The notes beneath the pieces are model-generated. The model saw nothing but the letters and a program-made list of their open reading frames with translations. It was not told where the DNA came from and did not search any database. A program made the translations under genes and the position numbers. A stretch of DNA of 64,000 nucleotides from Camarhynchus parvulus (lineage: Eukaryota; Chordata; Aves; Passeriformes; Thraupidae): assembly GCF_901933205.1 (NCBI RefSeq), contig NC_044591.1, positions 2,143,501-2,207,500 on the forward strand. The letters are read 5' to 3'. This document shows positions 1 through 13,100 of the stretch, piece by piece (the first letter of the stretch is position 1; the number at the start of each line of letters is the position of its first letter).

Positions 1-302
1 CCCCAGGAACCAGGAGTTTGTCTGCAACACTCTGATGGTTCCTGCAATGATGCTTGGAGGCAACAGCCTCAGGCCCAGCCACACCCAGTGCTGGAGAGTG
101 ATGCTGTGACACCAGGGGACAGTGCCACCAGCTGTTCTGCTGCCATGATGGGGAGGCAGCTCTGCCTTGGGGCATGCTCCAGCTTTTCACTGAAATAAGG
201 GATATTTTGACACCCAGGGCTTGGGATTCACTCAGGAATTGCCAGGCACTCATCACCACCAACATTATGGAATAAGCAACACCTCACCCCACTCTTGTCC
301 CC
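1..302. other. Start of intron 5, no recognised element
   Basis: This is intron sequence of EPHB2 downstream (in gene sense) of exon 5. I see no exon of the second FN3 domain, no CR1 end and no tandem repeat here. Exon 6 must lie before position 1. Confidence 0.6.
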
Positions 303-742
303 TTCCAGCCCACAGGGGCTCAGCCAGCACTGCCCAGGGACACTGCCCACCCCTGATGCCCCAGGTTTTGGCTTTTATATTTTTCAGATTCTATTCTGCT
401 TTAGTGTGTGAGTCTGGGCTTCATATTAGTTGATGGTGAGCTCTCATCACAGAATAGGTAGGTAAAACAATTCCTGCTCTAGCTGGGGACCAAGGACAAA
501 TGATCCAAATCTCAGGTGCAAGAGCATAAACAATGTGGGCTGAAGAGAGAAAAGAAGGATGGGACTTCATGGGCTAATGGACCAAAATATATAAAAGTGT
601 GTGAGATCCTATGACCGGTCATCCATTTTTGTGGCCACTTTGGGTTGTGCTGCCCAAGGTGGATCTATTTGAGGCCTCTTAATAAATCCCTACTTTATTC
701 TTTAGCTCTGTCTAGTCTCTGTTCTAGCTCAGCCTTCACAGG
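303..742 (+). mobile_element. LTR copy A in EPHB2 intron 5
   Basis: A roughly 440-bp block that is about 88-90% identical by eye to 1231-1657. It has the layout of a retroviral LTR on the plus strand: a TATA-like box at 587-597, then a poly(A) signal AATAAA at 681-686, then a pyrimidine-rich U5-like end finishing near 742. No internal retroviral genes flank it, so it is best read as a solo LTR or LTR fragment. It runs antisense to EPHB2. Compared with copy B it lacks about 34 bp just upstream of the TATA box. The first 58 bp (303-360) are shared with copy B without a visible mismatch and may lie outside the true LTR. The family name cannot be fixed without a repeat library. Confidence 0.7.
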
Positions 743-803
743 GCACCCCCCAGCCCACCCCACCCCAGAGTAGGTGCTCTGAGGGAGGGGGATCGAGCCT
801 TAC

Positions 804-1139
804 CGGCCTGGTTGGTGGTGATGTTCACAGAGGCGAACTGCGGGGAGAAGGGGCTCTGGTCGGTGACGCCGTTGACGGCCTGGATCTCGAAGGTGTACTG
901 GGTGTGGGCCAGCAGGTCGCTGATGTAGATGCGGGGCTCGGTGAGGCCCAGCTGGCGCGGGGCGAACTGCACGTTGTCCCCGCAGCGCGTGCAGGCCCCG
1001 CGCCCGGCCCCGCAGCTCTTGCAGATGATGTTGTACACCAGGTCCTCGCGGCCCCCCGAGTCCCGCGGGGGGCTCCACTCCAGCATCAGCGACGTCTCGT
1101 TCACGCTGGAGATCACGGCCTGCGGGGCGGACGGGATGG
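804..1139 (-). CDS. EPHB2: EPHB2 exon 5: first fibronectin type III domain
   Basis: This 336-bp exon has the standard size for exon 5 in Eph genes. It begins after an AG acceptor (1140-1141) with the last two bases of a Thr codon and ends in phase 1 before a GT donor (802-803, GTAAGG). It encodes the first FN3 domain, a beta-sandwich that forms part of the rigid stalk between the ligand-binding head and the membrane. Recognisable parts are [16 protein letters not shown] at the start, [18 protein letters not shown], a cysteine-rich loop [17 protein letters not shown] typical of Eph FN3-1, and a terminal [12 protein letters not shown] and NIT are N-glycosylation sequons. The exon is very GC- and CpG-rich, unlike the AT-rich LTR copies on both sides. 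Skipping it would keep the frame, because both boundaries are phase 1. Confidence 0.97.
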
Positions 1140-4100
1140 CTGCAAAGGGAGCAGACAGGAAAGTGTGAGCAGCTGCACCCCTCCTCCTCCCCATCCCTGG
1201 GCAGGACTCTGCGTGAGCCCAGCCCACAGGGGCTTCCAGCCCACAGGGGCTCAGCCAGCACTGCCCAGGGACACTGCCCACCCCTGATGCCTCAGATTTC
1301 AGCTTTTATATTTTTCAGATTCTATTCTGCTTTAGTGTGTAAGTCTGGGCTTCATATTAGGGGATGGTGAGCTCTCTCCACAGAATAGGTAGATAAAACA
1401 ATTCCTTCTCTAGCTGGGGACTAAGCACAAATGATTCAGATCTCAGGCCCAAGAGCATAAACAATATGGACAAAAGAGTGAAAACAAGAAGGATGGGACT
1501 TTATGGGCTAAAGCTGTAATTGGACAATTAGCTCCAATCTGCAAATGGACCAAAATTTATAAAAGTGTGAGACCTATCATCCATTTTTGCGGCCATTTTG
1601 GGTCATGCTGCCCAAGGTGGATCTATTTGAGGCCTCTTAATAAATCCCTACTTCTCTTGGTGTCAGGGATGTGTGCAGCAAGCTGGACATCAAAGCAAAG
1701 AGTGGAAATGAAACCAGTCCTCTTAGCCCAGGCTAATTTGATTGTATGAAAGTCCTGGCAAAATTTACCAGTTAGTTTGTGTAGTGTCCCCCAAACCCCA
1801 CTGGGACAGACACCTTTGTCAAGCATCCCTCGGTGCTTTGACTGAGTGCTATCTCTGTTCCCCACCACATGGCTCCCCCCCAGTTGCCCAGCCCCACATA
1901 CTGGTGCACGGCATGTCCACGGGGTCGGCGTCTGCCCGGTAATATCCATTCCGGCACACGCAGTTTGTGGCCCCTTCTGAGGTTGTCCGGCTGTTGATGG
2001 GGCAGTGGACACACCCCTCATCCCCCTGGCTGGCCTTGAATGTTCCTGAGGGGCAGCCTGGAAGAGAAGAGAGCAGTGGTGAGCAGTGAGAAGGGGGCTG
2101 GGGAGATGCCTGGAGCTGCCCAAACCATCCCTGGGGCTCTGCAGAGTCCAAAGGAAATCCTGACAACTGCAGGTGGGCACCATAGAGAAGGAGCAGATGG
2201 TGGGAAGGCCCTGAGGAGGCACCTGCAGAGATGGGTCCCCACATAGACACCTCTGTCCCTGTTTCCCAACCACGAGTGCAGAACAGGGATTGTAGGAGTG
2301 CAGAGGGAATTTTTAGCCACTGCCACATAAGATGTCAGTGGCTGTACCAGGTCAGACCATGGACACCAGAATCCTCCCCCCAACAACGACTGCCAGGGGG
2401 GTTTAGGTTGGATATCAGGAAAAGGTTCATCCCCCAGAGGGTGCAGGCACTGCCCAGGCTCCCCAGGGAATGGGCACAGCCCTGAGCTGCCAGAGCTCCA
2501 GGAGCACTGGGACACTGCTCCAGGGACACACAGGGTGGGATTGTTGGGGTGTCTGAGCAGGGTCAAGGGTTGGATTTGATCCCTGTGTGTCTCTTCCAAG
2601 TGAGGATATTCCATGATTCCATGACCACCCAAGGAGCAGGGAATGAACCAGGTGCACGTTGCCCACAACACTTCCCCACTCCCTTCTGAGATGCAGCTCC
2701 TTGCACTCAATACCCCACGTGGGTGTTTCTCCACGTTACCCACTCTGTTTTTTATTCCCTGCAAATGTCCTGCACCTGTTTCACCCCTGAAGAGCCCTGT
2801 GCTGTAACCACATGCTGCAGGAAGAAACTGCTGCTGTCTGCTTTGAAGCCAAGCTGCCATTCTTGATGCCATCCCACATTTCCATTGCTGATGGACACAC
2901 AATCACCTCTGCCTTGTCCACAATCTCTAGAGCTGTCCAAATCTCTGTCATGCCCCACACTGCATAACAACATTCACTGTTTTATTCTCTTCTTTTTTCA
3001 GCAATGCCCACATTATTTTTTAACCACTGACTGTGAAAGCCCCAAGATCTGAGTTGTGAGGGACATTGGGCCAGCTCCCAGCTCATCTCTGTGCAGGTGT
3101 GCATGAATTGGTCTATCAAAGATGCCCCATTGCAGATGTTCTTTAAGGCACCTCCAAACCCAAAGCATTCTGTGATTGCACCATTCCATGAACCTGGGGT
3201 TGTTTTCTCCCATTTGTACACCTCAAGTCTTTTGAATTCCAATTGCCTTCTCACTCCCTGGTCACACTGTGTCATAGGGTCCTTTTGCAACTCTCCACGG
3301 AGTCTTGTCTTCAGGACTTTGTACATGTGGCACCTGGGGACATGGCAGTGCTGGCTTGATGATCCTAGGGGACATTCCCAACCGTAATGATTTTATGACT
3401 CAATATTACAAATAAATTGTTGGTTCTGCTGAGCAGTAGCAGCGGGCTGGGCTCTGCCTCCAGGCTCTGAGCCCCTCACAGGTGAAGAAGATGCTCCATA
3501 AGCAGCAGCCACTCCACCCCACGTGTGTCCAGCCCCACAGGGCAGGTGAGGGGGACACGGGGGTGTGTGGTGCCCACAGCAGACAGTGGTGAAGGCTGGG
3601 CCACACTGTGATCCAGCACTAACAGATTCAGCACTCATGGATAACAGCTTTCAATACCAGGAAGTCCCTTCCAAGCCCAGGATCACCAGTGCCCAAGGAA
3701 AGGCTCAGCTCAGACTGTTCCTCTGTGGTTACTCCTGTTGTGACTTTCTGTTGCTGTTAATTCTTACACAGCCTGAAGAGCCTGGGGGGAGGCAGGTGCT
3801 TCCTGTGCTGAAACAAGTTTAACAAACTTCTCCTTCAGTCACCTGCCAAGGCTCCCAGGAATGAGGCAGATCAGAAAACAGCCTGGGACAAGCATTCACT
3901 GGGGTTGCTCTGAGCAAGAGCCATTTCTAAGAAGCAGCTATTTCTTATTTGGGAAAAAAGGAAAAAAAGAAGGTTGGTTTTTTCCTTCAGTTGTCATCTC
4001 CTTTCCTCCAGAATTAGCCTGAGTTTCCAAAGAGAAAAGCTCTACAGAGAAATTCCATCAGCCTTCCTGCTTGCATTGTCCCTCCTTCCTCTTCTGGTCA

Positions 4101-7100
4101 AAGGAGCTGTTGAGAACCAGGATCCTCCTCATGTTCCTGGATCTTTCCATCGATCCCTCACCTGTTCCATTCCATTCCTGACCCACTTCCCTCGGGACCA
4201 GCCCATCTCAGAGGGTGTTAAGCTGTTGGGAGAGGTGATGGCTGGGCAGTTCTGCATTCCCCAGAAGCAATGAGGACATGATAACAGGCTTCCTGCACTA
4301 ATACCAATATTTGAGACACACAAAAGACCAAGAGATAAAATTGCTCTCATCTGACAGCCCAGGTGAAATGCAGGGTCATTCCAGCAAGGGTAGTTTCAGA
4401 CAGGGGCCTCTTTCACCTTCCTGAGGTTTATTTTAAAAATAGATACTTTCCTATAATGCTTCCTCTGCATCAAGACAGAGAGACATCCAAAAAGTGCCCA
4501 GGCTGTGGAGTGTGGTGACTACTCCAAGGGATAAAAACATTCCCCACATTGGCCCTGGCACAGGTCAATGGCTGGAGAGGGATAAAAACTGAGGCTCAGT
4601 GGTTGTTCCTCAAAAATGCCAAGCTGGGACACTGAAACTCTTTGCATGAGCCACCAAAGCACAGCCAGGAGTTTTGGCAAGTCCCTTCCTCCCCAGCAGG
4701 TCCCACATGGGATAAAATAATGCTGAAAAAATCAGAACTTCTCCAAAGTTAAATGTTCTGAAATCATGTGCAAAGACAGGAAAATCACTGAAATTTGATG
4801 CAAAGTCCTTTTTTCTATTGATTTATTTTTCTCCAGTAATGACAACCTCCAGAAGTAAAATAAATGAACATTGTCTTCAAAACTGTTCTGCTCCCTCCAG
4901 GTCTTCCCCTGGGTGAGAAAACAGATTTTCTTTAGGAATTTACTCAATTTCTTGTTTCCAGAATAAACACCAAATCAAAAGTGAAATCTTCACACAGGGG
5001 CTAAAACCCCTCCTGCCTGAACAATGGGAATGTTCTCACCATGTGCTGGAAGCATCACAGAATCATGGAATATCCTGAAGGCTGGAAGGGACCCACAAGA
5101 TCATCCTGTCCAGCTCCTGGCCCAGCACAGACACCCCAACAATCCCACCCTGTGCCTCCCTGAGAGCCTTGTCCAAATGCTGCTGTGGCAGCCTCAGGGC
5201 TGTGCCCATTCCCTGGGGAGCCTGGGCAGAGACTGCACCCTCTGGGGGAAGAACCTTTTCCTCATGTCCAGCCTGACACAGACATGAGGACATCCCAGTT
5301 TTCTGCCCTGGGAGGTGACAGCAGCTTTGGGACATTGCTGCTTTTCCTTAGGCTTGCAGCAAGGACATCCATAGGAATTCCTGCTTGCAAAGAGGGAAAT
5401 TAAACAGTGAAAGCACAGAAATATCTACTTTATCCAAGCAACCTTCATCCCCGGAGGGTAATTCAGTGCCAGTGGCTCTGGCCCCATCACTGCAGCACTT
5501 TCCCCACCTCCAGCAGTGATGGGATGCTAACAGGGCTCACAGGCACCTTTAACTGCCTGGCTGCTGCACAGCCCCATGGCTGGCTGCCCTGCTGGGGTAC
5601 AGCCCTGGAGGCAGCCTGGAGCACTGGCTGGGGCTCTCTGCAGCCAGGCTGGGGGTGCTGAGCAGCACTGGGGCTCCTTGCTACTCACTCACTCACTCAC
5701 TCACTCACTCACTCACTCACTCACTCACTCACTCACTCACTCCCAGGGCATGGAAAGGTGCCTGGGAAGCCATGTGCTTTGGGAATCACAGAATACACTG
5801 AGCTGGAGGAGACCCACAAGGATCATTGTGTCCTGCTCCTGAAGGGAAGGGAATGCCAAGGGAAGGACCCACGGAGCATCCTGCCCTCCTGCAGAGGACC
5901 ACACCAGGATGTGGGAGGCAAGGCCACCTCTGCTGCTGGCACCAAGCTTCCAGCCCTCCTGTCCCGCAGCAGCTCAGCAGGGAAAGACATCCCACGGCTC
6001 AGGGAAAGCCTTTGGCCAAATGTGCAGGAGGGGCCACACAGGGGTTCCCTGCTCCTTCGTGTCTCACTGCCTCTCTCTAACCAAGTGTTTAATTAATCCA
6101 GTGTGAGCTGGGCAGGCTCCAGCCAGGCTCTCCTGCATCCCAAACTGCCCTGGCCTTCTGAGTCCACTCCAGGCCCCTCCTGGAAACAGCTCTCAGCAAG
6201 CAGCTCCCTCCTGCAATAAAAGTTCCTAAAATGGCACCTTCAGCCCATGCTGAGGGCTCTGAGAGAGGAAGGATTCTTCTCACCCCCTCTGCCTGGCCCT
6301 GTTTCTGCTGGCAGCAAGGATCCCTGAACTCCAGAGAGGCATTTTTAACGGCTGATGGAAGCCAGGCAGCCCTGGCTGTCAGGATCTGCCAGGAGCCTTA
6401 AATCCCCAGCCTTATCTCCCCCCTGGCTCCTTTCTCCCTCGGGGCCGGGGCTGGGGGCTGGCTCTGCAGTTTCCCTGCTGCTGCAGGACCCAGGGCTGCT
6501 CCCCTGGCCACCTCCTCTGGGCCTATGGGGTCCCTCTCCATGCTTTTGGGATCCCTTCTCCATGCTCTTGGGGTCCCAGCCCCACAGCCCTCCCTGCTGC
6601 CACTGGCACCCTCATCACCCCACAAACCCTAGGTGGGTGCCTTGGCCCCACACCACAGTGCTGCTCCCACTCTGACCCCACATAAAATGAGTCCCACAGA
6701 TATGCTCTTATGGAGAATAAGGAAAGCAATGTCCTGGGCCAAGCCAGGAGGAGCATGGCCAGGACACTGGGGGAGGTGTTTTCCTTTCCCTTGCCAGGCA
6801 CTGGGGATGCTGCCATGGTTACACTAGGGCTGCCCAGCTCAGGGGTGATATGGAGAAGCAGGAGAGTCCAGTGGAGAGTCACCAACAGGGTCATCCCTGG
6901 GGCACAGGGCATGGGAGCGGTGGGAAGAGCTGGATGGGGTAACTGGGGATCCTGCGGTAAGGGGGGATCTAAGTGCACCTGCTGAAGATAGGCTCAAACA
7001 CTTCTCAGGGTGCCAGACTCTGCCACACAGGACAAGGACCACAAGTTCAGACAGGACATTATGAAAAGCTACTTCTCCAAAAGATGGTGCTGACCTGGGA

Positions 7101-10100
7101 GAGGGGTGGTAGAGTTCCATCCTTGGGGTAGATTGAGCCCAATTCCATGGCTGCCTTGAGCTCATGCTGGTGGCACCCCCAGTGCAAATGGACATTGGAC
7201 ATGAGACCCCAGACCCTCCCTGGCCAGCACTTCTGGCTCTGTGCTGTCCATGGTGTGTGGGGTATTTCACAGAATCGTGGAATGACAGGAGGGTTTAGGT
7301 TCAAAGGGACCTTAGAGCTCATCTCAGGTTCAATTACCTGCCACTTTCCCAGGCTGCTCCAAGCCCTGTCCAACCTGGCCTTGGACACTGACAAGGATGG
7401 GGCAGCCACAGCTCCTAGGGGGCCTCTGTGCCAGGGCCTCCCCAGCCTCACAGGCAAGAATTCCTTCCCAAGATCCCATCTAAATCTACTCTGTTCCAAC
7501 TTAAAGCCATTTATGATGTTCTGTGCAGAGCTATTTTGTCTAACCAGCTCTGAATTTCCCCCTTTTTCCTTTCATCAACCATACCCTGCTTGGAAGATGA
7601 GGTGGCTGCTGCAATGACATTGTCACTTTTCTCATATTCTGCTCCATTCTGTCCCTTGCACCTTGACCCTTGTTTTCAATTCTGTATCTAAGCAGGCATC
7701 ACTTTGTCTCACTTGTAAATTTTCCCTCCTCTGCTTGTTCCTGTCCCCTGTCCCTCACCTGATGGGGTTTGTCCTCTCAGTGACAGGGTGGCCTTTGGAT
7801 CCTCTTCCAATCCCCCCTGTGTCCCCAGCCTGCAGAGGGCTGCAGGGAAGGGGACTCAGCTGGGCCTTGGGGAGGCAGTGGTGACACCCTTGGATCCTGG
7901 AGCTGGCTGCAGCTGGGAAGGAGCGAGGAGCTGGGACCTGCAGGTGCCAGGGGCCACACGGGTCCTCCTGCTTCCCGAGGGATAAATTTAATTAGCAGCC
8001 TGCTCTGTTACCTCATCCTCAGATAAGCAATTAATGCCACTGCCAGGTGCTGTCACTGCCAACAGCTCTGACAGCATTTGGAGAGCAGGGGAGGGAAATA
8101 CAGGAGGGAAAACAGGGTTAAATGAGATTAACTGGAGGGGAACCTCCAGGATGTGGATTACAGAATTGTCAATATAGGGAATGGTCCCAATGCAAATGTT
8201 CCTGTTTAACCTCATCATTCTCTGTGGGATGGGAATGGAAGCAAGACAGCACAGGCTGCATAGCATCCTCCTGGCCCACAGACACATCCCCCCTGACTGG
8301 GCCAACACCCTGCACCTCACCAGCAGCTCCAGGACACCACCTGTCCCATCACCTGCCCACAGCACTGCTGCTCTGGCCTCACAGCTGGAGGTGCCAGCAC
8401 TCCAAAGCCCACATTCCCTGCAGCAATGCTCCCCACCAGCCACCCCAGCTGCCCCCAGCTCCATCCCAGGCTCCCTCAGACACAACTCCCTCAAAAGTGC
8501 CCTGCCTTGCACAGCTCATGGTGGTTTAGGAGCTCACATCTTGTTCTCAGCACCATCTCCCATGTGCCTCGGTCCCCAGGCAGAGGGGCAGTGCTGGGAC
8601 AGAGTGGGGCTGGGACAGGACTTTAGTGCTGGGGTGTCACAGAGCTCTGGAGAGGACAGGGCAGGGCAGAGTGATGCCCTGCTCTGGGAGCTCCCCAAAA
8701 CAGACCACACTGGAAGGTCTTGCAAGGGGCAAACACACCCTGAGCTCTGGCCAGGCTCAGCCCAAAGCTTCACAGACCCAGGCCAAGGGCCAAGGATCAA
8801 GGATCCAGCCTTTGGACAGCATGGGACAAAGCAATAGTGCTCATGGCACACCAAATCCAGGCAGGTGCAGTTCCCTGCTCTCCTGAGAGCGTCCCCAGCC
8901 TTGGGCAGGACCAGCCTGATCCCAGCCCTGGCAGCTCTCTCCCAGTGCTGTGCTCCAGCAGCAGAGCTGAGCTCTCACCTGGGACAGGCTTTGTACCAGC
9001 AAATTCCCAGCAAATTCCCCCCTGCAGGTTCCCAGGGTTCACAAGGTCACCTCCCTTCCAGCACTGCTCCCAAGTTCAGGCATCTGGTGAGCCCAGCACA
9101 CCTGTGGGCAGCACACCTGGAGTCCCCAGTCCTGCTGGGGGGAGGGCACATCCATCAGAGCTGATGGGATTCGCTGTCACAGAGAAATGCCTGGAATTTC
9201 TTACCTGCCCCTCAGCCTAGTTCAGCCTCCCCAGCCTGTCACAGTTCTTAAAGAGAAATGTAAAGTTTTCTGTCCCTGCCTGAGCATGTGGGACTGGGAT
9301 GTTGCCAACATCCTCAGAGTACAGATGGAGAAGACTGTAACCCAGCATTTATCCTGTCAGGGCCATCCACACACAAGGGGAGAGGACTTCCCTGCCCCTG
9401 TTTGAGGTTAGTCTCCTCCCCCAGGAAGAAAGCAAAAGAACAAGAGGAAACAGCTTCAAATTGTACCAGAGGAGGTTTAGATTGAATATTAAGGAAAATT
9501 TTGTCATGGAAAGTATGGTCAGGTATTGGCACAGGCTGCCAGTGCAGTGGTGGAGTCACCATCCTTGGAAGTGCTCTAAAAACACATGAGTGTGGCAGCT
9601 GGGGACACGGGTTAGTGCTGGGTTAATGGTTGGACTCAGTCCTAGAGCTTTTCCAACCTTAATGATTTCCTGATTCTCTGGTTCTGTCCCAAGCACACAT
9701 GGATCTGTGTGTCCATCATGCTGCTGTAGAGCAGGGGTGGCTGCAGCCCAGAAGCTCAGCTCACTGCACACTTCCAGAGGCCTCAGTGGGAAGCTGAAAG
9801 CAGGGAGTGATTCAGAGCTCAGGAGCACAGTGCTGGTGGCAGCAGATGCCTTCAAACTCCTGGCTCGTGCAGACACCTGAAGAGCAGCTCAGGATGCAGC
9901 TGCTCCAAGGCCGAGCTCAGTAGCTCAGTGCTCTCCTGAAGCAGGACATTCCCACCCCAGGAATGCCAGGTGATGCTGCCCAGGAGCAGTCCCAGTGCCA
10001 GGCATGGGGGCAGCAGGAGCCTGCGCAGTGTCAGCCTCCAAACCTTGTCTGGGTGCCTGGGCACACACAGAGGGAACCAGAGCTCCAGGGGCCGGACAGC

Positions 10101-13100
10101 AGCATTGCTGGGAGCCCTGGGGTGGCTTGCATGGAGCAGGGGAGCACTGGGGCACAGCTTTCATCCCTGGGGTCCCAGCACAGGAAGGACATGCAGCTGC
10201 TGGGGTGAGTCCAGAGAAAGCCAAAGAGAAGCTCTGAGGGCTGGAGCCCCTCCAGAGCCAGGCTGGGAGAGCTGGGGGTGCTCACCTGGAGAGGAGAAGC
10301 TCCAGGGAGAGCTCAGAGCCCTTGCAGGGCCTGAAGGGGCCCCAGGAGAGCTGGAGAGGGACTGGGGACAAGGGATGGAGACACTGGACACAAGGAATGG
10401 CTCCCACTGCCAGAGAGCAGGGATGGATGGGATATTGGGCAGGAATTGTTTCCTGTGAGGCGCTGAGGCTCTGGCACAGGGTGCCCAGAGCAGCTGTGGC
10501 TGTCCATGGATCCCTGGAGGTGTCCAAGGCCAGGCTGAATGGGGCTGGGAGCAGCCCGGGACAGTGGAAGGTGTCCAGGTGTCCCTGCCCATGGCAGAGG
10601 TGGAATGGGATGAGTTTTAAGGTCCTTTCCAACCCAAACCATTCTGGGAGTCTATGATTTTATATTCTTATTTTAAACATGCTGCTCAGGCCAGCAGCAC
10701 TGTTTTTTCTCTTGATGTAAACACTGAAGCACTGCAGACTCCCACAGTGACTATTCTGAGCCAGTTTTCTCCAAGAGGTCCCTGAAGAATTTAGGACCTT
10801 CATATTTTGTTACTTTGTTTGGTCTTATTTAATTGTTTCCCAAAGCTTCTGCCTGGGAGAGCTGTGCCTCAGGAGGGAGGCCATGTCAACCATCCCAGGA
10901 ACACTTCCCAAGGATTTAACCAGGGAAAGGAACAAACCAAGCAGGCAAGTGGCGACATCAAAGTTGCACTGATGGAAAACCCCTAATCCCATAAACCCTT
11001 CCTGCTTTAATTGGTGTTAAAACAAAGATAATCTTATCTCAGCCCTATAAAAGAAGGGATAGGATGTTCTTTCTAAAAGCCTCTCTAAAAGCCCTCGTAA
11101 ACTTGACAAACATTCCATGGTTCCAGCCCAAGGAGAGTGACTTTAATCCTAAAGGAAACGGGAAAGCAAAAAGGGAGCTTTTCCTGGACAAGAGCCCCTC
11201 GAGTGTGCCCAGCCCTCCTGGTGCTGGAGCCAGTGTGGAGTGACACCCCAGCACTGTGGGGCTGCCGGGGACAGCACAGAGCCCCAGGAGCAGAGCCAGG
11301 CTGGCACAGACCAGGAACACTGCCAGGTGGGATCAGAGCCAGGATCAGACCCGGGACAGATCTGTGCCTCCCCCTCCAGGTACTCCCAGTGCATCTGGGG
11401 CTGCTCACTGTCTGCAGCTGTCTCGTCTGCCCTCCCTTGTGTCAGATGTTGGAGGAGCCGTTCCAGAGCCTGAGATGGGGTCTCTGAAGGAATCCCCAGC
11501 AGCCCCAATCCAGGGTGCAGCCACTGGCACTATTCCCAAACTGCTCTGCCTTGGCTTCCCCCACACCCTCGGGTTGCTGTTGTTCATTGCTGCCCCGAGA
11601 TGTGCAGGGTGTCTCTGCTTCGGCCCGCGCGGCTGAAGGACGAGTCTGGACTCTTCAGTTTTCGGTCTTGAGGTTGTTTATTAATTCTTATCTATAAAAT
11701 TTTCTTTCTGCCCAGCCGAGGTCTGCTCAGCAGGGCAGCCACAGGCACTCTTTGTGTTGTCCTTTTATACTACAAACTACATATAACACATTTACACTTA
11801 ATTCCCAACACCTATCACCTGTGTTAGACAGTGCACTTCTACTCTAAACCAATCCCAAAGTGCCAGCATCACTGCACAAAATGGAGAACAAGAAGAAGAA
11901 AGGCTGGACACACCCAAGTTCCTCCATCTTGTCCCCAAAACCCCCATACCAAAAATCCTAAAATCTACATTTTCACCCTGTGAAAATTTTATTATTATAC
12001 TGTTTAAACTTCAGTGACTTTCATGTCCTCATACCAAGCTGGTAACTTGCTCCAGGGGCCAAAATCATATCCCCAGGTGTTCTGGGCTGTGTGCCAGGGT
12101 CTCTGAGCCCCCCAGCAGGGCCCTTGGCAACTCTGGACACCTGGAGGGATGTGCTGAGTTCTGACACAGCACCAGCAGCCCTCACACCCCACACTCCCCT
12201 CCCCATCTCCAGCAGTGCCCTGCACACGCCCTCCAGGTGCCCTTCCCAGGGCACAAGCAGCTTTCAGGTGGAGCTGGGGATGGCCAGGAACCCTTGGAAT
12301 GGAAGTGGGCATGTTTAATCAGCACATTTTAATGCTCCTTAGCGCCCAGTTGGGACAAGTTCAAAGTGCCAGTTGGTTTGGTGCCAGCAGCCACTTTCCA
12401 GATGACAACACTGCTCTGTGTCAGCCCTTGGTGCTGAGTGGAACTGGCAGAAGAGTGATTAAAAATGGGCATTATGGTGAGTCAAGTCACTGGGGGAGCT
12501 CACAGAACCTTTCCTTCCTGGCCTGCACTGAGCAGAGAAGCTGTGGGGAGGCAGCACGGCCTGGGGAGGGCACACACTGTCCACCTGTGCTTCCCAAAAT
12601 GCCCTGAAAGAGACCTTTGAAAGGCAAAACCCAAAGAGAACCAACCTTCCTCAAAGAAAAGCTCCCAAGTGCACTGGCAATGAAGAGCTGTTCCAGCCTG
12701 GGCTCCCCAGTACAAGAAAGGACTCCAGGGAAGGCTCCAGGCTGCTGGAGCACATGGTGGGCAAGGAGAGGCTGAGGATGGATGTGAGCCTGGAAAAGAG
12801 AAGGCAAAGGCAGCACCTTGCTGCTGCCTGCAGGGTGAAAGGAGGGTGGAGCCAGACCTCAGAAGGAGGGCAAGACCCCAGCTGGCACATGGGAAATTCC
12901 AGCTTGACACAAGAACATTTTTCACCATGAGGGAGGTCAAGTACTGGACCAGAACACAGGGATCCACATCCTCAGAGGTGGTCACAGCCCCTCCCTGGGA
13001 ACTGAGCTGCTTTTCTGGCACTCAGCTGCCTACAACCAACTGAGCTTCCACTTCGCAAAGTCCAGGAATTGTTTGTAGGAGCAGACTGGGAACAAATTCC

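Noticed and set aside
904..1287. Plus-strand open frames opposite exon 5
   Set aside because: Shadow of the high-GC coding exon on the minus strand.
303..1657. A complete provirus spanning the two LTR copies
   Set aside because: The DNA between them is EPHB2 exon 5 and intron sequence, not retroviral genes.
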